Source of the DNA: Bacteroidota bacterium
GTDB lineage: Bacteria; Bacteroidota; Bacteroidia; AKYH767-A; OLB10
Assembly (NCBI GenBank): GCA_016713525.1
Contig: JADJOZ010000012.1
Span: forward strand, 186,001 to 250,000
Direction of reading: 5' to 3'
DNA: 64,000 nt
The notes beneath the pieces are model-generated. The model made no database searches and had not been told where the DNA came from. It was given only the letters and a program-made list of their open reading frames with translations. A program made the translations under genes and the position numbers. Shown one piece after another: positions 1 to 9,390 of this stretch (positions within the stretch are counted from its first letter, which is position 1; each line of letters begins with the position of its first letter).

Positions 1-205
1 TCCATGGAATTTCACTGCCTTCGATTTGTACGGTGCCCTTATCAGGTTTATCGAGGGTACCCAGAATCTGGAGCAAAGTGGTTTTGCCTGCACCGGAAGC
101 TCCTACAATGGAAACTATTTCAGATTTGGCAACCTGCATCGATATTCCTTTCAGAACGTGAAGGTTACCATAATATTTATGCAGCTGATTCGTAACAATT
201 AACAT
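1..205 (-). CDS. lolD: ABC transporter ATP-binding protein, LolD-like (5' part only)
   Basis: Start of an ABC ATPase on the minus strand, cut by the window edge after 68 codons. The translation begins MLIVTNQLHKYYG and has a clear Walker A motif GASGAGKTT at residues 35-43, followed by LLQILGTLDKPDKG, which is the wording typical of the LolD/MacB-type subfamily that powers lipoprotein release or macrolide export from the inner membrane. The signature motif, Walker B and H-loop lie outside the window, so LolD is an assignment by subfamily resemblance only. The ATG at 203-205 sits four bases downstream of a TATCTTTG promoter element, so the mRNA may be leaderless. It is divergent from the VWA gene that follows. 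Confidence 0.75.
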   Translation of the reverse strand, partial: MLIVTNQLHKYYGNLHVLKGISMQVAKSEIVSIVGASGAGKTTLLQILGTLDKPDKGTVQIEGSEIPW

Positions 206-209
206 CCTG

Positions 210-217
210 CAAAGATA
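210..217 (-). promoter_or_regulatory. Bacteroidota -7 promoter element TATCTTTG for the LolD-like gene
   Basis: Matches the Bacteroidota -7 consensus TAnnTTTG on the minus strand. Only four bases separate it from the ATG at 203-205, which would put the transcription start at or next to the start codon. I see no convincing -33 TTG. Confidence 0.45.
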
Positions 218-320
218 ATGGAAAACACGGAATCAGGGGTAACTAAAGGCGCAAGTATAAAATCACCATTTATCGCAGGTATGAACCGACTGAAAAGCCT
301 TATAAGACCACCGATCTTGC

Positions 321-328
321 TATATTTG
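321..328 (+). promoter_or_regulatory. Bacteroidota -7 promoter element TATATTTG
   Basis: Perfect TAnnTTTG match 25 bases upstream of the TTG start of the VWA protein gene. It would give a short leader of about 20 bases. No good -33 element is visible. Confidence 0.4.
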
Positions 329-353
329 CACCACAAATTTAACTGCACATACA

Positions 354-2444
354 TTGAATTTCCAGATAGTTACTGAAAGTCCATCCTGGCTAATACTTAT
401 CTGCCTCTTAGCAGGCTTTTTGTATTCGTGGTTTCTTTACAGGAAAGATACCTCCTTTGCAGAAACAGCCAAATGGATTAAAAGCGCAATGGTTGTTTTT
501 CGTTTTATTGTGGTAAGCATCCTTGCAATTTTACTTTTATCACCTTTGATTAAATCGGTATTTAATATCACAGAAAAACCGGTAGTGGTGATCATTCAGG
601 ATGAATCTGGTTCCGTAAGATCAATCAGTGATAGCAGCAATTTTGTGAAAAATTATCCTGCTCAGCTAGCTGCTTTACAGGCTGAATTGGCTGCTGACTT
701 TGACATTAGGTTATTTTCGGCAGGTGATCAGGTGAGGGAAGGTATTTCCTATGAGTTTGCTGATAAAGAATCTGACCTTTCTGCAGGAGCAAATGAAATG
801 AAGTCCAGGTTTTCAGGTCGAAATCTGGGGGCAGTAATTCTTGCAACTGATGGCTTGTTTAATAATGGCAGTAATCCGTTGTATGCTTATGATGAACTCA
901 AAGTTCCGGTTTACACAATCGGACTTGGCGATACCACAGTAAGAAAGGATATCGTGATAAATAAAGTCAGACACAACAAAGCAGCTTTTTTTGGTAATTC
1001 TTTCCCTGTTGAAATTACTTTGGATGCAAGGCAATGTCAGGGCCAACGGGTAACATTTAAGATTAACAGAAACGATAAAGAAATCTATTCAAAAGTTGTT
1101 GAACTCGACAAGCCAAGGGTTAATCTGATAATACCGGTTGTACTTGAAGCAGATCAGAAGGGAGTCAATCATTATGTTGCTACAGTCAGTGAAGTAAGTG
1201 GTGAAATCAGTTATGAAAATAACAGGGCTGATTTTTTTGTGGAAGTAAGCGATAACAGACAACAGGTTATGATCATAGCCAATGCACCACATCCTGATCT
1301 GGCAGCTATAAAAGATATTCTTGAAAAGAACCCCAACTACGAAGTAACCATTACCATGGCCGGCGACCAAAACGATCAGATTGCTACTGCGAATCTGGTA
1401 ATATTGCACCAGCTACCTTCTGTCAATCAACCGGCAACTGCCATACTGGAAAAAATCTCTAAACAAGAAATACCTGTTTTGTACATTTTGGGCAGTCAAT
1501 CGAATGTAACTGCCTTTAATAAATTAGAAACTGGTGTCAGGATAACTGAAAACAGAGGAAATTTGAATGAAATACAGGCAGGCTCCAATACTGATTTTTC
1601 ATATTTCACTATGGAAGAAGAGCATCTTTCAAGAATTGCATCCATGCCACCCTTAATTTGTCCCTTTGGAACCTACGAAGCAACCGGAGCCATTCAATCG
1701 TTGCTTACACAACGCATTGGAAGTGTGAAGACCGCAATGCCTTTGTTATACTTTAAAGTTGACGGAAACATTAAAACAGGGGTGCTTACCGGCGAAGGAT
1801 TATGGAAATGGAAATTAAATGAATTTTCAGCTTATAATGAATCTGTAGCGGTATCAGCATTGGTAACAAAATCAGTTCAATTTTTAGCTAATCGGGAAAA
1901 ACGTACACCATTCCGGCTGACTTATAAAAATTCATTTACCGAAAATGAACAAGTAATTACCCATGCAGCACTTTACAATCCATCGGGGGAATTAATAAAT
2001 ACACCTGATGCCAGATTGAACATCATTGATGAAACTGGAAAAACATTTGCTTATACATTTTCAAAAACAGAAAAATCGTATTCACTTATTGCAGGATATC
2101 TTCCTGTGGGACATTATAAGATAAATGCTTCCACCAAACTGGGAACAGAATCATACAGTGAAGTGGGTAGTTTTACGGTTACTGCTTTGCAGGCTGAATT
2201 GGCTGAAACTATTGCCAATCATCAGGTGCTGGCATCACTTGCTGCTAAAACCGGTGGTGAATTTTATACCGGCACAACTATAAAAGACATCGCAAAATCT
2301 ATTAAAAGCCGGGCCGATATCAAAGCTGTATCCTATGAACAAAAACGACTCGACGATGTTATTAATCTGAAATGGATATTCGGATTGATTATGTTACTGC
2401 TTTCATTGGAGTGGTTTTTCAGAAAACGTAGTGGTTCCTATTAA
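354..2444 (+). CDS. VWA-type membrane protein
   Basis: A 696-residue membrane-anchored protein of unknown substrate. Hydrophobic segments lie at about residues 11-29 and 44-66. They are followed by a VWA-like domain with a MIDAS-type DxSxS (DESGS, 83-87) and a TDG at 165-167, a long middle region, and one more hydrophobic helix at about 672-689 just before the basic tail RKRSGSY. This arrangement is seen in large VWA or amidotransferase-fold membrane proteins of Bacteroidota; I do not know a function for them. The start is TTG, chosen because it sits shortly after a TATATTTG promoter element and no in-frame ATG gives a better N-terminus. The M48 protease starts three bases after the stop codon, so the two are probably co-transcribed. 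Confidence 0.75.
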   Translation: MNFQIVTESPSWLILICLLAGFLYSWFLYRKDTSFAETAKWIKSAMVVFRFIVVSILAILLLSPLIKSVFNITEKPVVVIIQDESGSVRSISDSSNFVKNYPAQLAALQAELAADFDIRLFSAGDQVREGISYEFADKESDLSAGANEMKSRFSGRNLGAVILATDGLFNNGSNPLYAYDELKVPVYTIGLGDTTVRKDIVINKVRHNKAAFFGNSFPVEITLDARQCQGQRVTFKINRNDKEIYSKVVELDKPRVNLIIPVVLEADQKGVNHYVATVSEVSGEISYENNRADFFVEVSDNRQQVMIIANAPHPDLAAIKDILEKNPNYEVTITMAGDQNDQIATANLVILHQLPSVNQPATAILEKISKQEIPVLYILGSQSNVTAFNKLETGVRITENRGNLNEIQAGSNTDFSYFTMEEEHLSRIASMPPLICPFGTYEATGAIQSLLTQRIGSVKTAMPLLYFKVDGNIKTGVLTGEGLWKWKLNEFSAYNESVAVSALVTKSVQFLANREKRTPFRLTYKNSFTENEQVITHAALYNPSGELINTPDARLNIIDETGKTFAYTFSKTEKSYSLIAGYLPVGHYKINASTKLGTESYSEVGSFTVTALQAELAETIANHQVLASLAAKTGGEFYTGTTIKDIAKSIKSRADIKAVSYEQKRLDDVINLKWIFGLIMLLLSLEWFFRKRSGSY

Positions 2445-2447
2445 AAT

Positions 2448-3688
2448 ATGCACCCTTTATTAATTATTTTCCTTTGCGTCCTCATTGTATCCTGGTTGCT
2501 GGAGCGGGTACTCGATTCGCTGAATAGTTCCCGATGGGGATCATCGCCACCTGAATTAGTGCGGGAATTGTATAATGATGCCGATTATCTCAAAGCAAAA
2601 TCATACGACCAAACAGGAAAGAAATTCTCTTTAATAAGTGATACATTCAGTTTGCTGGTTATGTTCATACTGCTTGTAACCGGTTCATTTGGAAAATTGG
2701 ACATGCTGGTTCACAGCTGGTACCCGGATGATCTGACAGCCACATTGGTATTTTTTGGAATCATTGCCCTTGGAGCCGATTTGCTGCAATTGCCATTTGA
2801 TATTTACAAGACCTTTGTGATTGAGCAAAATTTCGGCTTCAACAAAAACACCGGGTCTGTTTATTTCAGACAGAATAAAAGGCTACATTTTTAGGTGGAC
2901 TCATTGGTGGGTCATTGATAGCGCTCTTTTCATTGACCTATCAGTTGGCAGGTCCCTCTTTTTGGATTTATGCATGGGTAACAGTAGCCATATTGTTGCT
3001 ACTTACTTCTATGTTTTACACATCTGTGTTATTACCAATTTTTAATAAACTTTCGCCTTTGGCAAATGGGGAACTGAGACAATCTATAGAAGCCTATTGC
3101 AGCAAAACAGGGTTTGCCATAAAAAATCTTATGGTAATGGATGGTTCCAAAAGAAGTTCTAAAGCAAATGCTTTCTTCAGTGGAATAGGAGCACAGAAAA
3201 AAATCGTCTTGTTTGATACCTTAATTGCGAATCATTCTATTCCCGAACTGGTGGCTGTTTTAGCTCATGAAACGGGACATTACAAACTGAAGCACACGCA
3301 ATCCGGATTATTACTTTCCCTGATTCAAACCGGAATTATGTTTTTCGTTTTCAGTATATTTATTCAATATCCGCAATTTGCAGAGGCATTGGGAAGCACC
3401 AAACCCACTCTTGAACTTGGATTACTGGCTTTCGGTATTTTGTACGGACCTGTATCGATGGCACTTTCGCTTGCTACTAACTTCATTTCCAGAAAACATG
3501 AATATGAAGCTGATGCTTATGCTACCAAAACATACAATGGAGTTGCCCTGCAGGAGGCATTAAAAAAACTATCAGTGAGTAACCTCAGTAATCCCGATCC
3601 ACATCCGACTTATGTATTTTTCTATTATTCACATCCGCCATTGTTACACCGGTTGCGGGCTATAGAAAAAGTGATTCAAACCGCTTAA
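2448..3688 (+). CDS. M48 family metalloprotease, CAAX prenyl protease/Ste24-like (two frameshifts)
   Basis: Zinc-dependent integral membrane protease of about 413 residues after reconstruction. The zinc motif HETGH (from VAVLAHETGHYKLKH) is encoded at about 3265-3280, and the third ligand is probably the glutamate in RKHEYEADAYA. Several hydrophobic segments flank it, as in Ste24/M48A enzymes. The frame breaks twice between about 2838 and 2893. Removing one A from the A5 run after FNK and one T from the T5 run after KGYI gives a continuous FNKTPGLFISDRIKGYI-LGGLIGGSLIALF, exactly what the family has here. Both look like homopolymer insertions, so I treat it as one gene. Its last 29 bases overlap the convergent oxidoreductase gene. 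Confidence 0.85.
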
Positions 3689-4712
3689 CAGACACTTCAT
3701 CATCCACGGCTTTTTCATCGGCAATTAGGTTGGCCATCTGAGATGCATAGTATGGGCCCTGCATCACTCCTTTAGTTCCAAGACCGTTGAAAATTCCAAT
3801 ATTTTTCATTACAGGATGAAATCCCAACAAGGGCCTGCGATCTTTTACAGTTGGTCGTACAGCAGCTTTTTGAGCAGTTACTTTATAGGGACATGAAATA
3901 GTTTTTTGAAGGGCTGTTTCCAATTCCAGCAATGCTGATTCAGTACTAATAGTATTCAAATCCGTCCACGAATAGGTTGCACCAGCTTTGAATTGTCCGT
4001 TTCCTAAAGGAAGAATAAAATGTCCGTTATTGATGATGTGCGTTTCAGGTAATTCAGGAGCTGCAAAATCAATAATTTCTCCTTTGGCAGGGATGAAGGG
4101 AAGGTATCTGAAAAAATTGGAAGTTGCAGCATGATACCCGTTACAAAACACTACTTTGTCGTAGCTCGTCTCGTTCCATTGCATGTTATTACCAACTGTT
4201 TTCAAATCATCCAAGGAAAAAGAATCTGCAATTACTGTACATTTTTGTTGGAGCCACCATTTCATTTTTTCAAGAAACATATTAGTATCCAGATAGCCAC
4301 TTTGCAACAATTCAATCCCACCATAATCATTTCGAATACATTCCCCAATATCGGCCTTACTTTTTATTGCACCTGCATATCCCGACAAATCATTTTCCGC
4401 CGACCGGGCATACCAATCGTTTCTATTTTTAGAGGAAGAAAATATTTCTAAAATAGGCATTTCATGAAAAAATACCGCCTCAGTTAATGATTCCAGTTTA
4501 CGGTAATGGGAAACTGCATAGGGGATAATCTGATCCGCAAGGTGAGTCTTTACCATCCTTCGACCAGTCACAGGGAGAATAATTCCAGCAGCTACCTTAG
4601 TTGAAGTAAGTGGATCAACACGATCAACAATGGTAACGGTAATGCCCTTAGCTATTAATTCATAAGCTAGCAAAGTACCGGCCAGTCCCTGACCGACAAT
4701 AAGAGCATTCAT
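3660..4712 (-). CDS. FAD-dependent oxidoreductase, DAO family
   Basis: A 350-residue flavoprotein. The N-terminus MNALIVGQGLAGTLLAYEL is the dinucleotide-binding beta-alpha-beta fold with GxGxxG (GQGLAG), followed by the acidic residue in VDR that binds the FAD ribose. The C-terminal part GIFNGLGTKGVMQGPYYA is the second FAD contact typical of D-amino-acid oxidase/glycine oxidase-like (DAO) enzymes. Two GATYSW and AAVRPTVKDRRPLLG blocks are also characteristic of that family. The substrate cannot be read from the sequence. It is the last gene of a minus-strand run starting at uvrB; it starts 21 bases after the TolB-like gene ends, and its 3' end overlaps that of the M48 protease. Confidence 0.8.
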   Translation of the reverse strand: MNALIVGQGLAGTLLAYELIAKGITVTIVDRVDPLTSTKVAAGIILPVTGRRMVKTHLADQIIPYAVSHYRKLESLTEAVFFHEMPILEIFSSSKNRNDWYARSAENDLSGYAGAIKSKADIGECIRNDYGGIELLQSGYLDTNMFLEKMKWWLQQKCTVIADSFSLDDLKTVGNNMQWNETSYDKVVFCNGYHAATSNFFRYLPFIPAKGEIIDFAAPELPETHIINNGHFILPLGNGQFKAGATYSWTDLNTISTESALLELETALQKTISCPYKVTAQKAAVRPTVKDRRPLLGFHPVMKNIGIFNGLGTKGVMQGPYYASQMANLIADEKAVDDEVSVKRFESLFL

Positions 4713-4733
4713 AGTGTGAAATTTGGCTTGCCT

Positions 4734-5612
4734 TTATGGTCTTTTCCCTTTGTATCCAACCATTGCAAGTCTTTTACCATCCCGGGAAGCGGTGAGTCTA
4801 TAGAAGTTACCGATGGTCTTGGAGAAATCAGCAACTTCATTCCATTTTTTGTCACCATTTGGATCCATGAGGTACAATTTTCCTTCCGAACCACAGTAGA
4901 TCTTTCCATCAGGTGCCAGTGCATAGTCTGTAACACCTTTCATTCCTTCAGCATAAAAATTAGACTCGCCTTGAGTAAGATCATAATTCATAAGTGTAAT
5001 TGCATCCCCTGATTGTCGGGTGTAAATGAGGTTATTACCTGAATTGAGAGCCATCAGACAGCGACCGACATTTTTTTCCAAAACAATAAACTGTGAATTT
5101 CGAACCTCATAAATATACAATTCCATACCATTATTCAGCACAGCCAGACCAACAATTGAGTCATTTATCCAACAATAGTAACCAACACTATCTATCCCGT
5201 TTGCCAGATCATAGAGATCTTCGGGGCTCTCCGTGAACTGGTAAAATCTTTGAGTCTTGTCGGCATCAACTCTTACCATTGTTGTAGTTTTCCCATCTGG
5301 TGCATAACGAGGGGAAAATTCACTTTCCGGAGTTTCAGTCAACCGGTTTGTAGTGCTGTCGGCAATTACAAATTCATATAATTCCGATTGTGTAGTGTCG
5401 GGCATTGACACATAAAATAGTTTCTTGCCATCAGGAGAAAATTCCGGCTGATTATCATATCCTTCGCGGTTGGTAATATTAACCGGTTTTCCGTAAGTTA
5501 CCTTTTTATCTTTTTTAATGATATCAACTAAAAAGATTTCAGTAGTCGATACCTGAGCCTGTAGTGAACCAAATGGTATCAGCAGCAACAATGTTCTGAA
5601 TATGTTTTTCAT
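4734..5612 (-). CDS. TolB/PD40-like beta-propeller protein, exported
   Basis: A 292-residue protein with a Sec signal peptide (MKNIFRTLLLLIPFGSLQAQ, cleavage probably after the last AQ). The mature part has WD40-like PD40 repeats: QPEFSPDGKKLFYV and SPRYAPDGKTTTMVRV are the clearest, with weaker copies ALAPDGKIYCG and TASRDGKRLAMVG. These form a TolB-type propeller, normally a protein or peptide binding platform in the periplasm or on the surface. It lies between a membrane protein and an oxidoreductase in a tight minus-strand run. No enzyme domain is present. Confidence 0.75.
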   Translation of the reverse strand: MKNIFRTLLLLIPFGSLQAQVSTTEIFLVDIIKKDKKVTYGKPVNITNREGYDNQPEFSPDGKKLFYVSMPDTTQSELYEFVIADSTTNRLTETPESEFSPRYAPDGKTTTMVRVDADKTQRFYQFTESPEDLYDLANGIDSVGYYCWINDSIVGLAVLNNGMELYIYEVRNSQFIVLEKNVGRCLMALNSGNNLIYTRQSGDAITLMNYDLTQGESNFYAEGMKGVTDYALAPDGKIYCGSEGKLYLMDPNGDKKWNEVADFSKTIGNFYRLTASRDGKRLAMVGYKGKRP

Positions 5613-5627
5613 GTTATTAGGAATAGA

Positions 5628-6314
5628 TTAGTTTATTTTCCGGGTTATAATTTGAGAACTGTCTTTGAATGATTTCAGGATAATGTTTAAATCAATACTA
5701 TCCGGACCTGATAAACCATGATAATAAGTTCTCACAAATATATTTTCATTTTCTTTAAATTCAAGCAAAATAATAGAATCGGCAGGTGAGGGGATCATAA
5801 TATCACGTGCCAGTGTTTTATGAAACATTCCCATTTCCCGAATCAGTTTGAATGGTTCTTTGCCTTTTTCAGGGGGTAATTTTGATGATCCCTGACCGAC
5901 AAGATAGTAATTTTCGCTCAAATGAATTCTGGGAGGGCTTATAGCATCAATTTGGGCGGAACAAATAAATCCCAACACACGGGAAGGCACCACAATAAAA
6001 ACCGGCAGCGACAGTAAAAACAGCATAAAATACCCTTTCAAATAGATTGGGTACTTTTTTCTAAGCAGAATACCCGATGCCAGTATTCCTGAACAAAAAA
6101 AGGTAAGAAATAAATAATTCGAATTTCCGGGTTCTTCAACTGTATGGGTGGGATTACGAAGTAAGAACCAGACGATAAGGACCAGCCAGTGAAAGATAAT
6201 CAGTGTATTAAGCAATCTGTCGGGAATATGTTTCTCAAAAAATGAAGCTACCAGTGTAGCTACCATTGAAACCAGATAAAGTGTAATTGCTAAAATAAAC
6301 AGTGATGGATCCAT
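5628..6314 (-). CDS. Hypothetical membrane protein
   Basis: A 228-residue protein I do not recognise. Four hydrophobic segments at about residues 4-25, 36-53, 67-85 and 91-115 suggest a membrane-embedded N-terminal half. The remaining half is soluble and rich in charged residues, ending SSQIITRKIN. It starts 15 bases after uvrB stops and ends 15 bases before the TolB-like gene starts, so it is probably transcribed with them; nothing suggests a functional link to DNA repair. Confidence 0.65.
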   Translation of the reverse strand: MDPSLFILAITLYLVSMVATLVASFFEKHIPDRLLNTLIIFHWLVLIVWFLLRNPTHTVEEPGNSNYLFLTFFCSGILASGILLRKKYPIYLKGYFMLFLLSLPVFIVVPSRVLGFICSAQIDAISPPRIHLSENYYLVGQGSSKLPPEKGKEPFKLIREMGMFHKTLARDIMIPSPADSIILLEFKENENIFVRTYYHGLSGPDSIDLNIILKSFKDSSQIITRKIN

Positions 6315-6329
6315 AATAATTCAGAAATA

Positions 6330-8354
6330 TCAGGATTTATCCCTGATCATTTTTTCAATGGCAAACATTTCATCACGCAATCTGGCTGCTTCCATAAAAT
6401 CGAGTTCTTTAGCCGCCTTTTCCATTGACTTTCGGGTTGTTGCAAGTAACTTCTCCAATTGTCCTTTGTCCATATAAGCCACAACCGGGTCAGCAGCAAC
6501 CTGAGGTTCGGTATTTTCAACATAAAAATTCTGTTCAGATTGCCTTATTTTGACAACCGATGACTGACCCATAATATCCGATTTTGACTTAGATAATGCC
6601 ATCGGAACAAGATTATTATCTTCATTATATTTTATCTGTTTTTCCCTTCTTCGTGCTGTTTCTTCAATGGTTTTGCGCATCGATTCCGTTACTCTGTCGG
6701 CATACATAATTACTCTGCCATTCAGGTTGCGTGCCGCACGTCCTGCTGTTTGTGTGAGCGAACGGTTCGATCGTAAGAAGCCTTCTTTATCGGCATCCAG
6801 AATGGCTACCAATGCCACTTCAGGTAAATCGAGTCCTTCCCGCAATAAATTAATTCCTATAAGTACATCAAACAATCCCAATCGCAGGTCACGGAGAATT
6901 TCAACCCGGTCCAATGTCTCCACTTCAGAATGAATATAGCGGCATTTTATGTTTAGTTTGGTAACATCTTTGGCCAGCTCTTCAGCCATTCTTTTAGTCA
7001 GGGTAGTCACTAAAACACGATTTCCGGCAGTAATGGTTTTTTCAATTTCTTCCAGCAAATCGTCCACCTGGTTCTGACAGGGTCTTACTTCAATTTCGGG
7101 GTCCAATAAACCGGTAGGACGGATTACCTGTTCCACAAGAATGCCTTCACTCTCACCAATTTCATAATCTGCTGGAGTAGCACTTACATATATCGTTTGC
7201 ATATGCATGCCCGAAAATTCATCGAATGTAAGCGGTCTGTTATCCATAGCAGAAGGCAAACGGAAACCATATTCCACCAAATTACTTTTTCGCGATCTGT
7301 CGCCACCGTACATAGCTCTGATCTGAGAAACAGTTACGTGACTTTCATCAATCACCATAAGATAATCATCAGGGAAATAATCGAGTAAACAAAATGGTCT
7401 TGAACCGGGATTCCTTCCGTCAAAATAACGTGAATAATTCTCAATGCCGGAACAATAACCCAGCTCGCGGATCATTTCCAGATCAAATGTTACACGGTCT
7501 TCGAGTCGTTTTGCTTCCAGTGGTTTACCAATCAGTTTGAAATGCTCAACCTGCTTCACCATATCATCCTGAATTTGAAAAATTGCCTGAAGCTGACGAT
7601 CAGGATTACTAACAAATATATTTGCAGGGAAAATGGCTATATGATCATGCGATTCAATTCGTTTTCCTGTGGTCGGATCAATCGACTCCAGTTCTTCAAT
7701 TTCATCACCAAAGAAGGTAATCCGGTAAGCAATATCCGCATAAGCCAGAAATACATCCACGGTATCACCGGTTACCCTGAAATTCCCTCTTTTAAATTCC
7801 GCTGCTGCCCGGGAATAGAGTCCCTGCACCAGATTATGTAAAACGCGGTTACGGGCAATCTTCAATCCTTTATTCAGCCTGACAATTCCATTGTTAAAAT
7901 CTGCAGGATTACCGATTCCATAGATACACGAAACAGAAGAAACAACTATAATATCTCTACGGCCACTTAAAAGTGAAGAGGTGGTACGAAGTCTCAGTTT
8001 TTCGATTTCTTCATTAATAGAAAGATCCTTCTCAATGTAAGTATTTGTTGTAGGTAGGTAAGCTTCAGGTTGATAATAATCATAATAGGAAACAAAAAAC
8101 TCTACTGCATTCTCAGGGAAAAATTGTTTGAATTCACCATAAAGTTGAGCCGCAAGGGTTTTATTATGGCTCAAAACAAGTGTAGGTTTTCCTGTATTGG
8201 CTATGACATTGGCAATGGTGAATGTCTTACCTGAACCGGTAACACCCAATAATACCTGTGCCTGATCACCACGATCAATACCGGCAGTAAGTTGACGGAT
8301 TGCTTCAGGCTGATCGCCGGTTGGTTTAAAATCTGAAACTAATTTGAAATCCAT
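6330..8354 (-). CDS. uvrB: Excinuclease ABC subunit B
   Basis: UvrB, the damage-verifying helicase-like subunit of nucleotide excision repair, which loads onto damage with UvrA and recruits UvrC. The 674-residue length is normal. Visible landmarks are Walker A GVTGSGKT (37-44), the DNA-gripping beta-hairpin region YDYYQPEAYLP (91-101), the DESH box in VIDESHVTV, helicase motif VI in QTAGRAARN, and a C-terminal UVR domain (EKAAKELDFMEAARLRDE) that contacts UvrC. It is the first gene of a minus-strand run down to 3660. A TATCTTTG promoter element lies five bases upstream of the ATG. Confidence 0.98.
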   Translation of the reverse strand: MDFKLVSDFKPTGDQPEAIRQLTAGIDRGDQAQVLLGVTGSGKTFTIANVIANTGKPTLVLSHNKTLAAQLYGEFKQFFPENAVEFFVSYYDYYQPEAYLPTTNTYIEKDLSINEEIEKLRLRTTSSLLSGRRDIIVVSSVSCIYGIGNPADFNNGIVRLNKGLKIARNRVLHNLVQGLYSRAAAEFKRGNFRVTGDTVDVFLAYADIAYRITFFGDEIEELESIDPTTGKRIESHDHIAIFPANIFVSNPDRQLQAIFQIQDDMVKQVEHFKLIGKPLEAKRLEDRVTFDLEMIRELGYCSGIENYSRYFDGRNPGSRPFCLLDYFPDDYLMVIDESHVTVSQIRAMYGGDRSRKSNLVEYGFRLPSAMDNRPLTFDEFSGMHMQTIYVSATPADYEIGESEGILVEQVIRPTGLLDPEIEVRPCQNQVDDLLEEIEKTITAGNRVLVTTLTKRMAEELAKDVTKLNIKCRYIHSEVETLDRVEILRDLRLGLFDVLIGINLLREGLDLPEVALVAILDADKEGFLRSNRSLTQTAGRAARNLNGRVIMYADRVTESMRKTIEETARRREKQIKYNEDNNLVPMALSKSKSDIMGQSSVVKIRQSEQNFYVENTEPQVAADPVVAYMDKGQLEKLLATTRKSMEKAAKELDFMEAARLRDEMFAIEKMIRDKS

Positions 8355-8359
8355 AATTG

Positions 8360-8367
8360 CAAAGATA
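8360..8367 (-). promoter_or_regulatory. -7 promoter element TATCTTTG of uvrB
   Basis: TAnnTTTG match on the minus strand, separated from the uvrB ATG (8352-8354) by only five bases. This spacing predicts a leaderless or nearly leaderless uvrB transcript. A good -33 motif is not visible. Confidence 0.45.
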
Positions 8368-8408
8368 AAACAAGAAAAGCCCTAAAGAGATTCGCTGCCT
8401 AAATAGAA

Positions 8409-9389
8409 TTATTCGCGATGGAATTCTTTCTCTGGCAGGGTCTTCATCCACAAAGTATCGGAATCATCAGCCACCCCATCACCGGAATTGTTTTTACGGA
8501 TTTTAACTTCATACTTTTCTCCTGATTTGACAGTCAATGAATTAGATCTTAGCCAGGGATTCAGCAATTTCAATTCTTTATAATTTATGGCATGAATCTG
8601 AGCAAACCGGGCTAAATCAGGGATTGTGGAATCAACTTCGACAACCACAAAATTAAACGGTTTATAGAAATCTCTTTTCCGCAGGTGAAAGCCATATGCA
8701 GTCGGATTTTCACATATTTCCTTCAAAGCCAGAATTCTGAATACGTAGCGTGAAGTTTCCTCAACCAAAAGCAGGTCATAATAACTTTTCACTTGTTGTT
8801 TTTCCAATTGTTTGCCAACGCCATCAATTCCCATATTATATGATGCAGCAACAAGTGACCAGCTATTAAATTTCTGATAGGCAGATTTCAAATAGGCACA
8901 AGCAGCTACAGTTGCTTTTTCAAGATGATATCTTTCATCTACTTCACTGCTTATCTTAAGTCCGAAATTTTTACCGGTACCTTCCAGAAACTGCCAGAAT
9001 CCACTTGCTCCGGAAGGGCTTACTACATTGGTCAATCCACTTTCGGCAAGTGCCAAATATTTAAAATCGTCAGGTATATGATTTTGTTTGAGGATAGGTT
9101 CAATAATACCAAACCAACGTTCTTTTCGTTTTAAAAGTAACAGTGTTTGAGATTGCCAGTACGTATTTACCAACAATTCCTGTCAAAACGTTCCCTTACA
9201 TCTGAAATATGCAACGGCACCGGTTCTCCTGCAAAAGTTGGATTTTCAGGCAGGTCGAGGGCAAAAATTCCATATTTATCATTGAATTCCGCCCACCTGA
9301 CCTCACGGTCGTTATTGGTTGCATGAATAAAAAGGATCACTGACAGCAAGAGAAGGCAGCTTCCAAATCCTAAAAAAATACTTCCTCAT
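8409..9389 (-). CDS. Lytic transglycosylase, SLT/MltD-like (frameshifted)
   Basis: Peptidoglycan-cleaving lytic transglycosylase of about 326 residues after repair. The catalytic domain has the SLT signature: LALAESGLTNVVSPSGASGFWQF carries the catalytic glutamate in AES, followed by AAVAACAYLK-like and AASYNMG blocks. The C-terminal 70 residues may be a degenerate LysM-like segment (KELKLLNPWLRSNSLTVKSGEKY). Two single-base indels break it. A missing G near 9176 interrupts RFDRELLVNTYW, and an extra T in the T7 run at about 9372-9378 interrupts the N-terminus. With T6 the protein starts at 9389 as MRKYFLGFGSCLLLLSVILFIH, a plausible membrane anchor. That start lies one base after the stop of the upstream glycosyltransferase. 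Confidence 0.8.
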
Positions 9390-9390
9390 G

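Noticed and set aside
4..195. Plus-strand open frame at the window edge
   Set aside because: It is the antisense shadow of the LolD-like ATPase, whose minus-strand translation has a perfect Walker A motif.
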